A stretch of DNA of 64,000 nt from Roseateles sp. SL47 (GCF_026625885.1 NZ_CP113068.1:1674001-1738000), one strand, 5' to 3'. Shown: positions 49,478 to 63,227, numbered from the stretch's first letter. A program made the numbers and translations. The notes: a model not told the origin generated them from the sequence alone.

Positions 49478-49678
49478 GCGGGTGAGTGTAGGACAGCCGC
49501 CCGCAGGCCACCAAGTCGGCGTCAATGTCCTGCTGCGGGCTTCAGATTCGGGCGTTGGGCGCACGATCAGCCAGTGGGCCGTCGCCGGGTGTCGGTGGTC
49601 GGCGGTCGTTTCTAGCAGGGGAGGGCGGATTGAAATGGGTCGGCGATCACCTGACGGCGATGGTGATGGCGATGCGCT

Positions 49679-50881
49679 CTAAATGGCCTTCGACAGCTCG
49701 AACAGCAGCACCGACGGCAGCGCATCGCCCAGGTTGGTCCGGGAGATGCGGGCCAGCCGGTCGGGCGTGGCGGTGGACAGCTGCGTCTGCTGCTCCCCGT
49801 CCCGCACTTCAATGAAGCTGAAACTGGGCACCTCGGCGGTGACGTCTGCGTGCAGGCGATCGAAGTCCGGGCCATGCAGGGACTGCTCGAAGGCGATACC
49901 GTGCGGCAAGCCCTCTTCGCAGAACGCCAGCGCCTCGTTCATCGACCCCACGCTGTCGATGATCAAGCCCATATGGCGCACCGCATCCTGGATCTGCTGT
50001 CGCAACTCCTTGCGGGGGGTGACGATCAGCAGGTGGCAGCCGGCCAGCGGCTTGGAATTGTGAGCGGGCAGCTGATCGTCCCGTTCCATCGGGGGCGCGG
50101 ACGACGGTGGCACCGGCGGCGCCGGCGCCTGCTGTGACGCCGCGCCCGCAGGCACCGGCGCACGAGTCTCTTCGCTGACGATGTGCGGAAACTCCAGCGT
50201 CAGCAGCGTGATGCCGGCTTCGTCTTCCCGCAAGGGCAGGGCGCCCATGGTGAGCGCTGTCTGCTCGATCAGCCGCCAGGTGAGCGAGTTGAGCGATTCC
50301 GGCGTGTCCGACAAGGTCACCGTCGGCGCGCTGCCCAGATCCAATGAACGATGTGCAAAGCGGCAGACCAGCCGAGCCTTGGTCGGCCATGGGGTCAGAT
50401 CCAGCCGCATTTCGAGCGAGGAGTGGGTGTTGGCAAGTGCCCAGTCCATCACCGCATTCAGCAGCGAGAACAGCAGCGAGCCGTCGGCCATGATCTCGAT
50501 CGGCTGCAGCATCTGCCGCACCTGGATGCCGCGTGCCTGGGTTTCGCGGCTGCGCTGCGCCAGCACGCCCCGCATCACCTGCGTCAGGTGGACACGCTCC
50601 CGCGAGAGCCGCAACCGGCCGGATGCCAGCCGGGAGAGTTGCTGGGTCACCATGCCGGCCTCACGGGCCTGGGCGACCGACTCCCGCAGCGCCCGCAGGC
50701 CCTGGCGGTCGATCTGCCCGGTGGCGATCAGCTCCTGGATGCGTTCCAGCGCATGGCTCAGCGGCCCGGCGATCTCTGCGCCCAGCTGCTGGACGATGTC
50801 CCCCCACTGGGCATCATTCAGGCGCGGCGCCATGTCGTTGGCGGCGGCTGTCCCTGCAGCGGTGGGGGGGGAGCTGGGCAT
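49679..50881 (-). CDS. Degenerate histidine-kinase/receiver protein
   Basis: 400 residues from ATG 50881; an in-frame ATG at 50833 (MAPRLNDAQ) is an alternative. The N-terminal half looks like a HisKA/HATPase unit (LGAEIAGPLSHALERIQEL; LFSLLNAVMDWALANTHSSLE; LDLGSAPTVTLSDTPESLNS), but no phosphoacceptor His and no N- or G-box is clear. After a Pro/Ala linker a receiver-like domain (GCHLLIVTPRKELRQQIQDA) lacks the phosphoacceptor Asp: the corresponding strand reads HGIAFEQSLHGPDF. It is more likely a binding or adaptor protein than an enzyme. An 8-C tract covers codons 4-6 and an 11-G tract lies at 50951-50961 upstream. Confidence 0.75.
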   Translation of the reverse strand: MPSSPPTAAGTAAANDMAPRLNDAQWGDIVQQLGAEIAGPLSHALERIQELIATGQIDRQGLRALRESVAQAREAGMVTQQLSRLASGRLRLSRERVHLTQVMRGVLAQRSRETQARGIQVRQMLQPIEIMADGSLLFSLLNAVMDWALANTHSSLEMRLDLTPWPTKARLVCRFAHRSLDLGSAPTVTLSDTPESLNSLTWRLIEQTALTMGALPLREDEAGITLLTLEFPHIVSEETRAPVPAGAASQQAPAPPVPPSSAPPMERDDQLPAHNSKPLAGCHLLIVTPRKELRQQIQDAVRHMGLIIDSVGSMNEALAFCEEGLPHGIAFEQSLHGPDFDRLHADVTAEVPSFSFIEVRDGEQQTQLSTATPDRLARISRTNLGDALPSVLLFELSKAI

Positions 50882-50950
50882 GGCTTCTCGTGGTTTTTGT
50901 GATTTTTGCCGCGATCGGACGCCGCGGTCGGAAGGCCGCCATGGTTCCGA

Positions 50951-50961
50951 GGGGGGGGGGG
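50951..50961 (+). repeat. Poly-G homopolymer tract
   Basis: Eleven consecutive G on the plus strand, 70 bp upstream of the start (50881) of the degenerate kinase gene. A second run of eight G (50864-50871) lies inside the first codons of that gene. Such tracts can change length by slippage. Confidence 0.85.
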
Positions 50962-51019
50962 AGCGTCCATCCCCCGAGTCAGGGTACGTTTGACACCACC
51001 TGTTACACCGTGAAATGTC

Positions 51020-51763
51020 TCACGAATTGGCGGGGGTGGGCAGGGGGGACGGCTGCGCGCCGGCCATCGCAAGCAGGAGGTCCAGCAACGCCGGAGCCGC
51101 AGAAATCATCACGTTATGGCCGGTGGGGATCTCATGCACGGTCCAGCCGGGCTGCTGGCGGACCCGCTTGCGAGCCTCGGCAATGGTGAGCAGGGCGGGG
51201 CGGTCACAGTCGATGAAAGTGCGGGGCAGAGCCGCCCAGGCCTGGGCATCGAACTGCAGCGGGCTGTCATACACGCCACCCGGATGCGGGCGCTGCCGCC
51301 GCTCGACCCAGGCAAAGTCCTCGGCATTCAGCCCCATGCCCTGTGGCGGGGACGGCGGCAGATGGCCGTGGGCCTGGATGACCGCCCGACGCTGGGCCTG
51401 GGTGTCTTCGGAGTGGCGGCTGGACCAGGATTCCCCGGGCAGGGGCACAACCGCATCGACATAGACCAGTTGCGCAATCCGGTCGCGCATCTGGTCCGCC
51501 ACGCCGGTGATCACCATGCCGCTGTAGCTGTGGCCCACCAGCAGGACCTGCGTCAGTTCCTCGCACTCGATCACGGCTTTGACGTCCTCGATATGCGTCT
51601 GCAGGGTGATGGGGGCATGAGGCTGATGGGCGCGCTCGCCGGTGCCGCTCAGGCTGACGGTGAACACGCGGTGGCCGGCGGCACGCAGGGGGCCGAGCAC
51701 CCGTTGCCAGACCCAGGCGCCGCCCCAGGCGCCATGGACCAGGACGATGGCCGCGCCGCTCAT
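51020..51763 (-). CDS. Alpha/beta hydrolase (esterase/lactonase-like)
   Basis: 247 residues from ATG 51763 (MSGAAIVLVHGAWGGAWVW). The nucleophile elbow is LLVGHSYSGMVITG, the oxyanion loop HGAWGG, and the final His is in IPTGHNVMISAAP. The domain resembles the salicylate-esterase/EstC-like hydrolases that include plant methylketone-type enzymes. Substrate is unknown. It lies on the same strand downstream of the CoA-transferase gene. Confidence 0.87.
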   Translation of the reverse strand: MSGAAIVLVHGAWGGAWVWQRVLGPLRAAGHRVFTVSLSGTGERAHQPHAPITLQTHIEDVKAVIECEELTQVLLVGHSYSGMVITGVADQMRDRIAQLVYVDAVVPLPGESWSSRHSEDTQAQRRAVIQAHGHLPPSPPQGMGLNAEDFAWVERRQRPHPGGVYDSPLQFDAQAWAALPRTFIDCDRPALLTIAEARKRVRQQPGWTVHEIPTGHNVMISAAPALLDLLLAMAGAQPSPLPTPANS

Positions 51764-51869
51764 GGCTGGTGCTCCTCGGCGGCAGCCGGTCGGCAAGGCG
51801 GGGCGGCATGGGGGTGATCGGCCCCGGGGTGTGGCGCCCGGCGTTGGGGTGGCAGCAGAGAGGGCAGGG

Positions 51870-53147
51870 TCATGCAATCACTCCTTGTTGGCGCCAGGCG
51901 GCGATGGCGTCCGGGCCATGGCCGAGTTCGGCGAGGATGTCGTTGGTGTGTTGTCCAAGCAGCGGCGGCGGCAAGCGGTAGGCCACCGGCGTCGCGGACA
52001 GTTTCATCGGACTGGCCACCAGCCGGAGCCGGTCGGTCAGCGGATGCGTCATTGGCACCACCATCTCGCGATACTGCACCTGGGGGTCCTCGAAGACTTC
52101 CGCCAGATCATTGATGGCGCCGCCCGGCACCTTGGCGGCCTCCATCGCGCTCAGCCAGTGCTGGCGCGGCTGGCGGGCCATGCACTCGGCCAGCAGGGGC
52201 ACCAGCGTGTCTCGGTGACGCACCCGTTGGGCGTTGGTGGCAAAGCGGGGGTCTTCGGCCCAGGCGGGCTGCCCCAGGATCTCGCAGAACTTGGCGAACT
52301 GGCGGTCATTGCCCACGGCCACGATCAGATGGCCGTCGGCGGCCTGGAAGGTCTGGTAGGGGACGATGTTCTGATGTGCATTGCCCATGCGGCGCGGGGC
52401 CTGACCGGTGCAGAGATAGTTGGCGCCCAGGTTGGCCAGCATGGCGACTTGCGTGTCCAGCAGGGCCATGTCGATCTCCTGGCCCTGTCCGGTGGCATCC
52501 CGGTGCCGCAGGGCGGCGAGGATGGCCACGGTGGCATACATGCCGGTGAACAGGTCGGCCACGGCCACGCCCACCTTCTGTGGGCCTCCACCTGGCAAGG
52601 CGTCCCGTTCGCCGGTGACGCTCATCAGCCCCCCCAGCCCCTGCACCGCATAGTCATAACCGGCCCGGTCGCGGTAGGGGCCGTTCTGACCGAACCCGGT
52701 CACCGAGCAGAAGATGAGACGGGGATTGAGCGTGCGCAGGGCCGGCGCATCCAGGCCATACCGTGCGAGGTCACCCACCTTGTAGTTTTCCAGCAGGATG
52801 TCCGCCTGACTCGCCAACTCGCGGATCAGGGCCTGGCCGGCGGCGCTGGCAATGTCGATGGCGATGGAGCGCTTGTTGCGATTGGCACCCAGGTAGTAGG
52901 CCGCCTCGGAGGTGTCGTCGCCCTGGGCATCCCGCAGGTAGGGCGGGCCCCAGCCACGGGTGTCATCGCCGCCGGGGTGCCCGGCGGCGGGGGGGCGTTC
53001 CACCTTGATCACATCAGCGCCCAGATCGGCCAGGGTCTGGCTGCACCAGGGGCCTGCCAGTACGCGGGAAAGGTCCAGCACCCGGACGCCCTGCAGGGCC
53101 ATGGCCTGGGAGACGGGGGGAGTCGTCGCTTGATTCATGGCAGGCAT
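51870..53147 (-). CDS. CaiB/BaiF-family CoA transferase (type III)
   Basis: 425 residues; an in-frame ATG at 53138 is an alternative start. Landmarks: GVRVLDLSRVLAGPWCSQTL, LGADVIKVERP, RNKRSIAIDIAS, YGLDAPALRTLNPRLIFCSV, VTGFGQNGPYRDRAGYDYAV (the catalytic Asp is in the RAGYD stretch), GGGPQKVGVAVADLFTGMYA and the C-terminal PVAYRLPPPLLGQHTNDILA. Type III CoA transferases move CoA between carboxylic acids. Neither neighbour fixes the substrate. Often annotated as formyl-CoA or succinyl-CoA:acid CoA transferase without support. Confidence 0.93.
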   Translation of the reverse strand: MPAMNQATTPPVSQAMALQGVRVLDLSRVLAGPWCSQTLADLGADVIKVERPPAAGHPGGDDTRGWGPPYLRDAQGDDTSEAAYYLGANRNKRSIAIDIASAAGQALIRELASQADILLENYKVGDLARYGLDAPALRTLNPRLIFCSVTGFGQNGPYRDRAGYDYAVQGLGGLMSVTGERDALPGGGPQKVGVAVADLFTGMYATVAILAALRHRDATGQGQEIDMALLDTQVAMLANLGANYLCTGQAPRRMGNAHQNIVPYQTFQAADGHLIVAVGNDRQFAKFCEILGQPAWAEDPRFATNAQRVRHRDTLVPLLAECMARQPRQHWLSAMEAAKVPGGAINDLAEVFEDPQVQYREMVVPMTHPLTDRLRLVASPMKLSATPVAYRLPPPLLGQHTNDILAELGHGPDAIAAWRQQGVIA

Positions 53148-53166
53148 TGTGGCGCCAGCGCCGGGG

Positions 53167-53694
53167 TCAAGGCCCCGTCAGCACCACCGAGCTGACAAAC
53201 ACGTCCCAGGCTTCGTCATTGGGGGTGGGGCCCTGTTGCAGCAGTTGGTAGATATAAGGGCCCCTGGCAAAAACAGCCTGCCGCACCGACTGGGCCGGTT
53301 GACCGGCGGGTGCGGAAAAGCGCTGCTGTCCGGCGGAAGGGTCAGGGGTCATGCCCTTGATGGTGAGCGGCGCGCTCTCCCCGGGGACCACCAGGGCCGC
53401 CATCCGCTCCCGCAGCCGCCGCAGGGCCCCAGGGACTTCCTGTTGGGTCCCCAGGTTCACCCAAGTCAGCGAGTACTGACCGCCCTGTGCCTTGCAGCTG
53501 TAGCTGTGGACGCTCATCGGGCGGCCGTCCGGCCCGGGTTGGGGGCGGGTCTCCTGCTCCGGCTTGCAGGGGAACATCAGCCGGGCAGCGGCCCCCTCCG
53601 GCGTGATGTCCCGCCAGTTCAGCGACGGCGAACATCCGGCGGTCAGCGCCGTGAGCCCAGTGAGCACCAATCGTGTGCGAGTGATGGAAGCCAT
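53167..53694 (-). CDS. Hypothetical lipoprotein
   Basis: 175 residues from ATG 53694, with a signal ending in the lipobox LTAGC (VLTGLTALTAGCSPS). The rest is a hydrophilic domain with two Cys (FPCKPEQE, YSCKAQGG) and no family I recognise. It probably sits in the inner or outer membrane as a lipid-anchored periplasmic protein. It lies immediately upstream, on the opposite strand, of the PTS genes. Confidence 0.7.
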   Translation of the reverse strand: MASITRTRLVLTGLTALTAGCSPSLNWRDITPEGAAARLMFPCKPEQETRPQPGPDGRPMSVHSYSCKAQGGQYSLTWVNLGTQQEVPGALRRLRERMAALVVPGESAPLTIKGMTPDPSAGQQRFSAPAGQPAQSVRQAVFARGPYIYQLLQQGPTPNDEAWDVFVSSVVLTGP

Positions 53695-53764
53695 TGCCCA
53701 TTATGTTGGCTCGCCAGCGGGCGGGCATCGCACCGTGAGGCAAACGAATGGGGATAATGAAGTC

Positions 53765-54175
53765 ATGTCCGGCTTGCTCCTGATCGCCCACGCCCCGCTT
53801 GCCTCCGCCCTCAAAGAGGTGGCCGAGCACACCTTCCCGCATTGCTCGCTGCAGCTCAGCGTGCTGGACGTCACGCCCGACATGGGGGCGGACGAAGTGG
53901 AAGCCCAGGCCCGTGCGCTGATCGAGGCTTCCGGACATCTGCAGACCCTGGTGCTGACGGACGTCTACGGCGCGACCCCTTCCAATGCGGCGCTGCGTCT
54001 GCAGGGCGAACAGGTCAAGGTGTTGGCGGGTGTGAATGTGCCTATGCTCTGGCGGTCGCTCTGTTATGCCGGCGAAGGGCTGGAAGCGCTGATGCAGCGC
54101 GCCAGCCAAGGCGGCATGCAGGGCATCGTGTACGAACAGCCGACCAACTTTCCGCCTGAACGTTCCTGCTCATGA
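53765..54175 (+). CDS. PTS EIIA-Man family protein
   Basis: 136 residues from ATG 53765. GLLLIAHAPLA carries the phosphorylated His (His9), and VLTDVYGATPSNAAL and GVNVPMLWRSLCY are the other EIIA-Man motifs. It has no EIIB, C or D partner in the window, so it probably acts as a regulatory phosphoacceptor, as in other Betaproteobacteria where EIIA-Man, HPr and EI occur without permeases. ATGA overlap with the HPr gene. Confidence 0.9.
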   Translation: MSGLLLIAHAPLASALKEVAEHTFPHCSLQLSVLDVTPDMGADEVEAQARALIEASGHLQTLVLTDVYGATPSNAALRLQGEQVKVLAGVNVPMLWRSLCYAGEGLEALMQRASQGGMQGIVYEQPTNFPPERSCS

Positions 54176-54441
54176 TCAAGTCCACGCTCACCATCAGCAA
54201 CAAGCTGGGGCTGCATGCCCGCGCCTCGGCCAAATTGACCAAGCTGGCAGGTGGATTCAAGTCCGAGGTCTTCCTCAGCCGCAACGGCCGGCGGGTGAAT
54301 GCCAAGAGCATCATGGGCGTGATGATGCTGGCCGCCGGGATTGGTGCCGAGGTGGCGCTGGAGACCGAGGGTGAGGATGAGCAGGCGGCCCACGACGCCA
54401 TCACGGCGCTGGTGAACGACAAGTTCGGCGAAGGGCAGTGA
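54172..54441 (+). CDS. ptsH: HPr phosphocarrier protein
   Basis: 89 residues. His15 in NKLGLHARASAKL is the PEP-dependent phosphorylation site. Ser46 in RVNAKSIMGVMML is the target of HPr kinase/phosphorylase, which is encoded elsewhere in such genomes. It shuttles phosphate from Enzyme I to EIIA-Man. It shares a 4-nt overlap with the EIIA gene. Confidence 0.95.
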   Translation: MIKSTLTISNKLGLHARASAKLTKLAGGFKSEVFLSRNGRRVNAKSIMGVMMLAAGIGAEVALETEGEDEQAAHDAITALVNDKFGEGQ

Positions 54442-54504
54442 GCCTTCGCTGACCGCCTTGCCGCTCAGGGCATCAAGGCCGGGGCAGGACCCCGGCGTGG
54501 CGGA

Positions 54505-55356
54505 TCAGGCGTCTCCGCCCAGGAAATGTCGGCGGTAGCGGGCCGGCAGATCGTTGATGCGCATCATCATCGGCAGGTCGGCGGTGTTGAAGTCCGGATC
54601 CCAGGCGGGCCGACCCAGCACACGCGCTCCGCAGCGCAGATAACCCTTGATCAGCGGCGGAGGTTCCACCGCCAGGTCCTGGCGCAGTTCATCCACCGGT
54701 AGCGGCAGACGCGGGCGCACCTGCCATTCGATGTCGGCCATATGGCGGTCTTCCAGCTGCTTCCAGATGCTGGCGGCGTAGTGACCCCCATCGCGCATGC
54801 TGATGCTGGCGCAGCCGATCATGGTGTCCAGGTCGTTGCGGACCATGAATTCCGTCAACGCTCCCCACAGGGCCATGATGGCGCCGCCGTTGCGGTGGTC
54901 CGGGTGCACGCAGGAGCGTCCCAGTTCCACCATGCGCGGACGCAAGGAACGCAGCCGGGTCAGGTCGAACTCGGTTTCTGTATAGAGACCGCCGGCGCGA
55001 CGGGCGGCTTCGGGGGTGAGCACCCGATAGGTGCCGATCACCTCACCCGGCTGATCGTTGGCATCCAGCAGGCGGACCAGCAGGTGCTCACAGAACGGGT
55101 CGAAGATGTCCACATCGTGGCCGACGGGCGCATGGACCGGGACGCTCAGGCGGGCCCCCATCTCTTCCACAAAGACCCGATACCTCAGGCGCTGGGCATG
55201 GCGGACTTCTTCTTCGGAGCGCGCCCAGCCCACGTGGAAGCGAGCGCGCGCAGACGTGACAGCGTCCCCCTGCGATGCAACTGGAAGTGACCTCCGGGAC
55301 GCCTCAGACGGGCGCAGATCGGAGAAGGGCAGGGTGGGCAGCGGCAGATCCCTCAT
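54505..55356 (-). CDS. olsB: GNAT-family N-acyltransferase, OlsB-like (ornithine lipid synthesis)
   Basis: 283 residues from ATG 55356, preceded by GAGG. Recognisable OlsB blocks are RLRYRVFVEEMGA, MVELGRSCVHPDHRN, the NDLDTMIGCASISMRDGGHYA segment, and PPLIKGYLRCGARVLGRPAWDPDFNTADLP near the C-terminus. OlsB transfers a 3-hydroxyacyl group from ACP to the alpha-amine of ornithine, giving lyso-ornithine lipid; OlsA, which completes the lipid, is not in view. The gene lies on the opposite strand between ptsH and ptsI. Confidence 0.85.
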   Translation of the reverse strand: MRDLPLPTLPFSDLRPSEASRRSLPVASQGDAVTSARARFHVGWARSEEEVRHAQRLRYRVFVEEMGARLSVPVHAPVGHDVDIFDPFCEHLLVRLLDANDQPGEVIGTYRVLTPEAARRAGGLYTETEFDLTRLRSLRPRMVELGRSCVHPDHRNGGAIMALWGALTEFMVRNDLDTMIGCASISMRDGGHYAASIWKQLEDRHMADIEWQVRPRLPLPVDELRQDLAVEPPPLIKGYLRCGARVLGRPAWDPDFNTADLPMMMRINDLPARYRRHFLGGDA

Positions 55357-55514
55357 GGCTGGGCCTCGTTCGGATGGGATGACGTGATGCTGAGCGAGTG
55401 GGGTGACTTGTCGGTGACCGACCCGTGAACGAATCGTGACATCACGACACGTCGCCGTGCCATCAGTGACCAGATGCGCCTGAATGATTCCGGCGCCGCT
55501 GCTACAGTCAGCGC

Positions 55515-57287
55515 ATGAGCTTCCAGGTCTTCGGCATTTCCGTGTCGCGTGGCGTGGCCATCGGCCGCGCAGTGCTGGTTGCGTCCAGCCGCGTTGACGT
55601 TGCGCATTACTTCGTCTCCCCCACCGAGGTCGAGACCGAATACAACCGCCTGCTGCAGGCACGTGACGCGGTGTCACAAGAATTGCAGTCCCTGAAGGCG
55701 GACCTCCCGCCGGACGCCCCCCACGAGCTGGACGCGTTGCTGGACGTGCATCTGCTGCTGCTGAATGACGAGGCTCTGGTGGACGCGGCCCGGCAGTGGA
55801 TCCAGGAGCGTCACTACAACGCCGAATGGGCCCTGTCGGCCCAGCTCGAAGTGCTGGCCCGCCAGTTTGACGAGATGGAGGACGATTACCTCCGTGAGCG
55901 CAAGGCCGACCTCGAACAGGTGGTGGAACGGGTGCTGTCGGCGCTGGCCCATGCCCAGGACAAGGGCGCGCCTGGCGCCGCGGCCGTGGTCGCGCGGGAT
56001 TTTGCGGGGGAAGATCCCCTGTTGCTGGTGGCTGCGGATATTGCGCCGGCCGACATGATCCAGTTCAAGCGCAGTGTCTTCCAGGGATTCATCACCGATA
56101 TCGGCGGAAAAACTTCGCATACCGCCATCGTCGCGCGCAGCATGGATATCCCCGCCGTGGTGGGCACCCGGGAGGCCTCCCGCCTGATCCGGCAGGACGA
56201 CTGGGTCATCATTGATGGGGATGCCGGCACGGTGATCGTGAATCCGTCGCCCATCGTGCTGGAGGAATATCGGTTCCGCCAGCGCCAGTCGGAACTCGAA
56301 CGTGCGCGGCTCGCGCGGCTGCGCCATACCCCGGCCATCACCCTGGACGGGCAGCGCATTGAACTGCACGCCAATATCGAGCTGCCCGGAGATACTGCCG
56401 CAGCGCTGGACTCAGGCGCAACGGGCGTCGGGTTGTTCCGCAGCGAGTTTCTATTCATGAACCGCAACGGCGAACTGCCGAGCGAGGATGAGCAGTTTGC
56501 CGCTTACCGCGCGGCGGTGGAGGCGATGCGGGGTATGCCGGTCACCATCCGAACCGTGGATGTGGGGGCGGATAAGCCCCTGGACCGCATGAGCGTGAAT
56601 GAATTGCGCCATGAGCATGTCCTGAACCCGTCCATGGGCCTGCGCGCCATTCGGTGGAGCCTGGCCGAGCCGAGCATGTTCCGCCAGCAACTGCGTGCTA
56701 TTTATAGAGCAAGCGCTTTTGGCCATGTGAAGCTGCTGCTCCCAATGGTGGCCCACCTGAGCGAGATCAAGCAGGTGCAAGAGGCGATCCGTCGCGTGAA
56801 ACAGCAGTTGGATGATGCCGGGCAGCCTTATGGGCTGGTGGAATTGGGCGTGATGGTGGAGGTGCCTGCGGCCGCGCTGATGCTGCCGATGCTGCTGCGC
56901 CATGTGGATTTCATCTCCATCGGCACCAATGACCTGATCCAGTACACGCTGGCCATCGACCGTGCGGATGAGGCCGTGGCCCATCTTTATGACCCATGGC
57001 ATCCGGCGGTGCTCCATCTGCTGGCGTCTTCGATCTCCCAGGCTCGCGCGGCCGGGAAGGGGGTCAGTGTGTGTGGGGAGATGGCCGGGGACGCTTTGTT
57101 CACCGATCTGCTGCTGGGGATGGGGTTGAACTGTTTCTCGATGCACCCCTCTCAAATCCCGTCTGTGAAGCAGCGGGTACTCCGGGCGGATACCCAACGC
57201 CTGGCGGCGGCGATCCCCCGCATCCTGGAAAGCGAAGAGCCCGGGCGCACCGCGCTGGATGCGCTGGCGTCGCAGCGCTTGCACTAA
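55515..57287 (+). CDS. ptsI: Phosphoenolpyruvate-protein phosphotransferase (Enzyme I)
   Basis: 590 residues. The active-site His is in DIGGKTSHTAIVARSMDIP near residue 200. PEP-binding blocks GLFRSEFLFMNR, TVDVGADKPLDRM, MVEVPAAALML, FISIGTNDLIQYTLAIDR and the catalytic Cys in VSVCGEMAGD follow. It uses PEP to phosphorylate HPr and supplies the small PTS chain made of EIIA-Man and HPr at 53.8-54.4 kb. It is separated from ptsH by olsB on the opposite strand. Confidence 0.97.
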   Translation: MSFQVFGISVSRGVAIGRAVLVASSRVDVAHYFVSPTEVETEYNRLLQARDAVSQELQSLKADLPPDAPHELDALLDVHLLLLNDEALVDAARQWIQERHYNAEWALSAQLEVLARQFDEMEDDYLRERKADLEQVVERVLSALAHAQDKGAPGAAAVVARDFAGEDPLLLVAADIAPADMIQFKRSVFQGFITDIGGKTSHTAIVARSMDIPAVVGTREASRLIRQDDWVIIDGDAGTVIVNPSPIVLEEYRFRQRQSELERARLARLRHTPAITLDGQRIELHANIELPGDTAAALDSGATGVGLFRSEFLFMNRNGELPSEDEQFAAYRAAVEAMRGMPVTIRTVDVGADKPLDRMSVNELRHEHVLNPSMGLRAIRWSLAEPSMFRQQLRAIYRASAFGHVKLLLPMVAHLSEIKQVQEAIRRVKQQLDDAGQPYGLVELGVMVEVPAAALMLPMLLRHVDFISIGTNDLIQYTLAIDRADEAVAHLYDPWHPAVLHLLASSISQARAAGKGVSVCGEMAGDALFTDLLLGMGLNCFSMHPSQIPSVKQRVLRADTQRLAAAIPRILESEEPGRTALDALASQRLH

Positions 57288-57448
57288 CGGGCTGCGTCGG
57301 CTGCGTGGGCAGTGGCCGGCCCAACCCGCGAGGGCAGGGCGGTAAGCGCTGAGGGCCGGTCGCCGTATCGTTGCTGGCCTGTGTGCTCGCAAGCCGGTGC
57401 ATCCTGCCGCCGGATTTACGACCTCCGTGTGAAATTTTCAGCCAGGAC

Positions 57449-57478
57449 TTGTGCGGGCCAAAAAATGCGTGCTAGACT
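57449..57478 (+). promoter_or_regulatory. Putative upstream rrn promoter P1
   Basis: TTGTGC (57449-57454) and TAGACT (57473-57478) are 18 bp apart. The sequence after it (CTTGGTCTTCGCTGCTTACGAC) resembles that after the proximal promoter (CTCGCTTCTGCGCTGCTGACGAC). Confidence 0.5.
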
Positions 57479-57820
57479 CTTGGTCTTCGCTGCTTACGAC
57501 AAGTTTGTGAGCAGTTTCACCGGGAGCTTGATGCCCGGTTTGAGTTGTAGATTGAAGTGCTGGTTCATTCCAGAGCAGATGTCGGAAACTCAAGCAAGGC
57601 ATCAAACAGGGCGAAAGCCAACCGAGTGATTAAGAAGAGATTGATTTGAGATTGATGTGCGAATCTGAAAAGAATCGAGATTAAATTCAAATCAAGCTGT
57701 GAAAGTTGATATATACTTCGACTCCTCACGGCGGCGAGAATCTCCGAAAGGGTTCCGAAAGGGGCAATCTTTTAGATAAGAATCTCGCAGTCAGCGTAAA
57801 AAATAATTTGCACTGACTGC

Positions 57821-57850
57821 TTGACGAAATCAGAAAGAATGATTCATAAT
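57821..57850 (+). promoter_or_regulatory. rrn operon 1 proximal promoter
   Basis: TTGACG (57821-57826) and CATAAT (57845-57850) are 18 bp apart, about 220 bp before the 16S start, with a CTCG discriminator. The same elements recur at 63347-63375 with 17-bp spacing. Confidence 0.75.
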
Positions 57851-57929
57851 CTCGCTTCTGCGCTGCTGACGACGTCAACAAAACGACGTAAGAAAGCAGC
57901 AGCAAACGAAGACGGCTTGGCTGCTTCGA

Positions 57930-57942
57930 TGATCTTTAAAAA
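57930..57942 (+). promoter_or_regulatory. boxA-like antitermination site in the 16S leader
   Basis: TGATCTTTAAAAA (57930-57942) resembles the NusB/NusE boxA element. A second one, TGTTCTTTAACA, lies at 59792-59803 in the 16S-23S spacer, and the leader copy recurs at about 63455. Confidence 0.65.
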
Positions 57943-58070
57943 TTTACAGCCAATAAGCGTGGGCGTCTGAATGGAGGCAACCTGAGAAGGTTAAATCTTT
58001 AGACGCTCACGGAAATGAATGAAGCTATGAAAGTAGTCTTTGTTCGATTCCGTTGAGTTATTCAAGATCG

Positions 58071-62905
<4,835 letters not shown>

Positions 62906-63074
62906 TATAACTTTGACAATCATGTCGAAGCGAGTGGTCACGCAGATCGATTTAATCGATCAAAGCCGTTCCTCAAGCTGAGGACGCAATCAAATCAAAG
63001 CTGATTCACAAAAGACTCTACGAATTGGGCGAGCTGCCCACCCTTCCCAGGGACGCAGCTGGCCAACCAGTCAA

Positions 63075-63189
63075 GCCTGATGACCATAGCGAGTCGGTCC
63101 CACCCCTTCCCATCCCGAACAGGACCGTGAAACGACTCAGCGCCGATGATAGTGCGGATTCCCGTGTGAAAGTAGGTCATCGTCAGGCT
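63075..63189 (+). rRNA. rrf: 5S ribosomal RNA, copy 1
   Basis: About 115 nt from GCCTGATGACCATAGCGAG to CATCGTCAGGC; the two ends pair, and CCATCCCGAACAGGACCGTG and GCGCCGATGATAGTG are the usual 5S loops. No tRNA lies between 23S and 5S. Confidence 0.95.
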
Positions 63190-63200
63190 AATATCTACGG

Positions 63201-63227
63201 ACGCCCGGTCGTGTGACCGGGCGTTTG
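63201..63227 (+). terminator. Terminator of rRNA operon 1
   Basis: ACGCCCGGTC (63201-63210) pairs with GACCGGGCGT (63215-63224) around GTGT, followed by TTGT. It lies 11 nt after the 5S end and about 120 bp before the -35 box of the next rRNA operon. Confidence 0.85.

Larger units (their letters stand above)
57288..58070. other. rRNA operon 1 upstream and leader region
   Basis: No gene is supported; the 105-codon ORF at 57312 lacks family features. The region holds a putative upstream promoter (57449-57478), the -35/-10 pair at 57821-57850, a boxA-like antitermination motif near 57930 and the 16S leader. Partly palindromic GCGAGA/TCTCGC sequences (57733-57790) lie between the two promoters. 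Confidence 0.7.

Noticed and set aside
57312..57629. 105-codon ORF upstream of the rRNA operon
   Set aside because: It spans the putative rrn promoter and has no start signal or family features.
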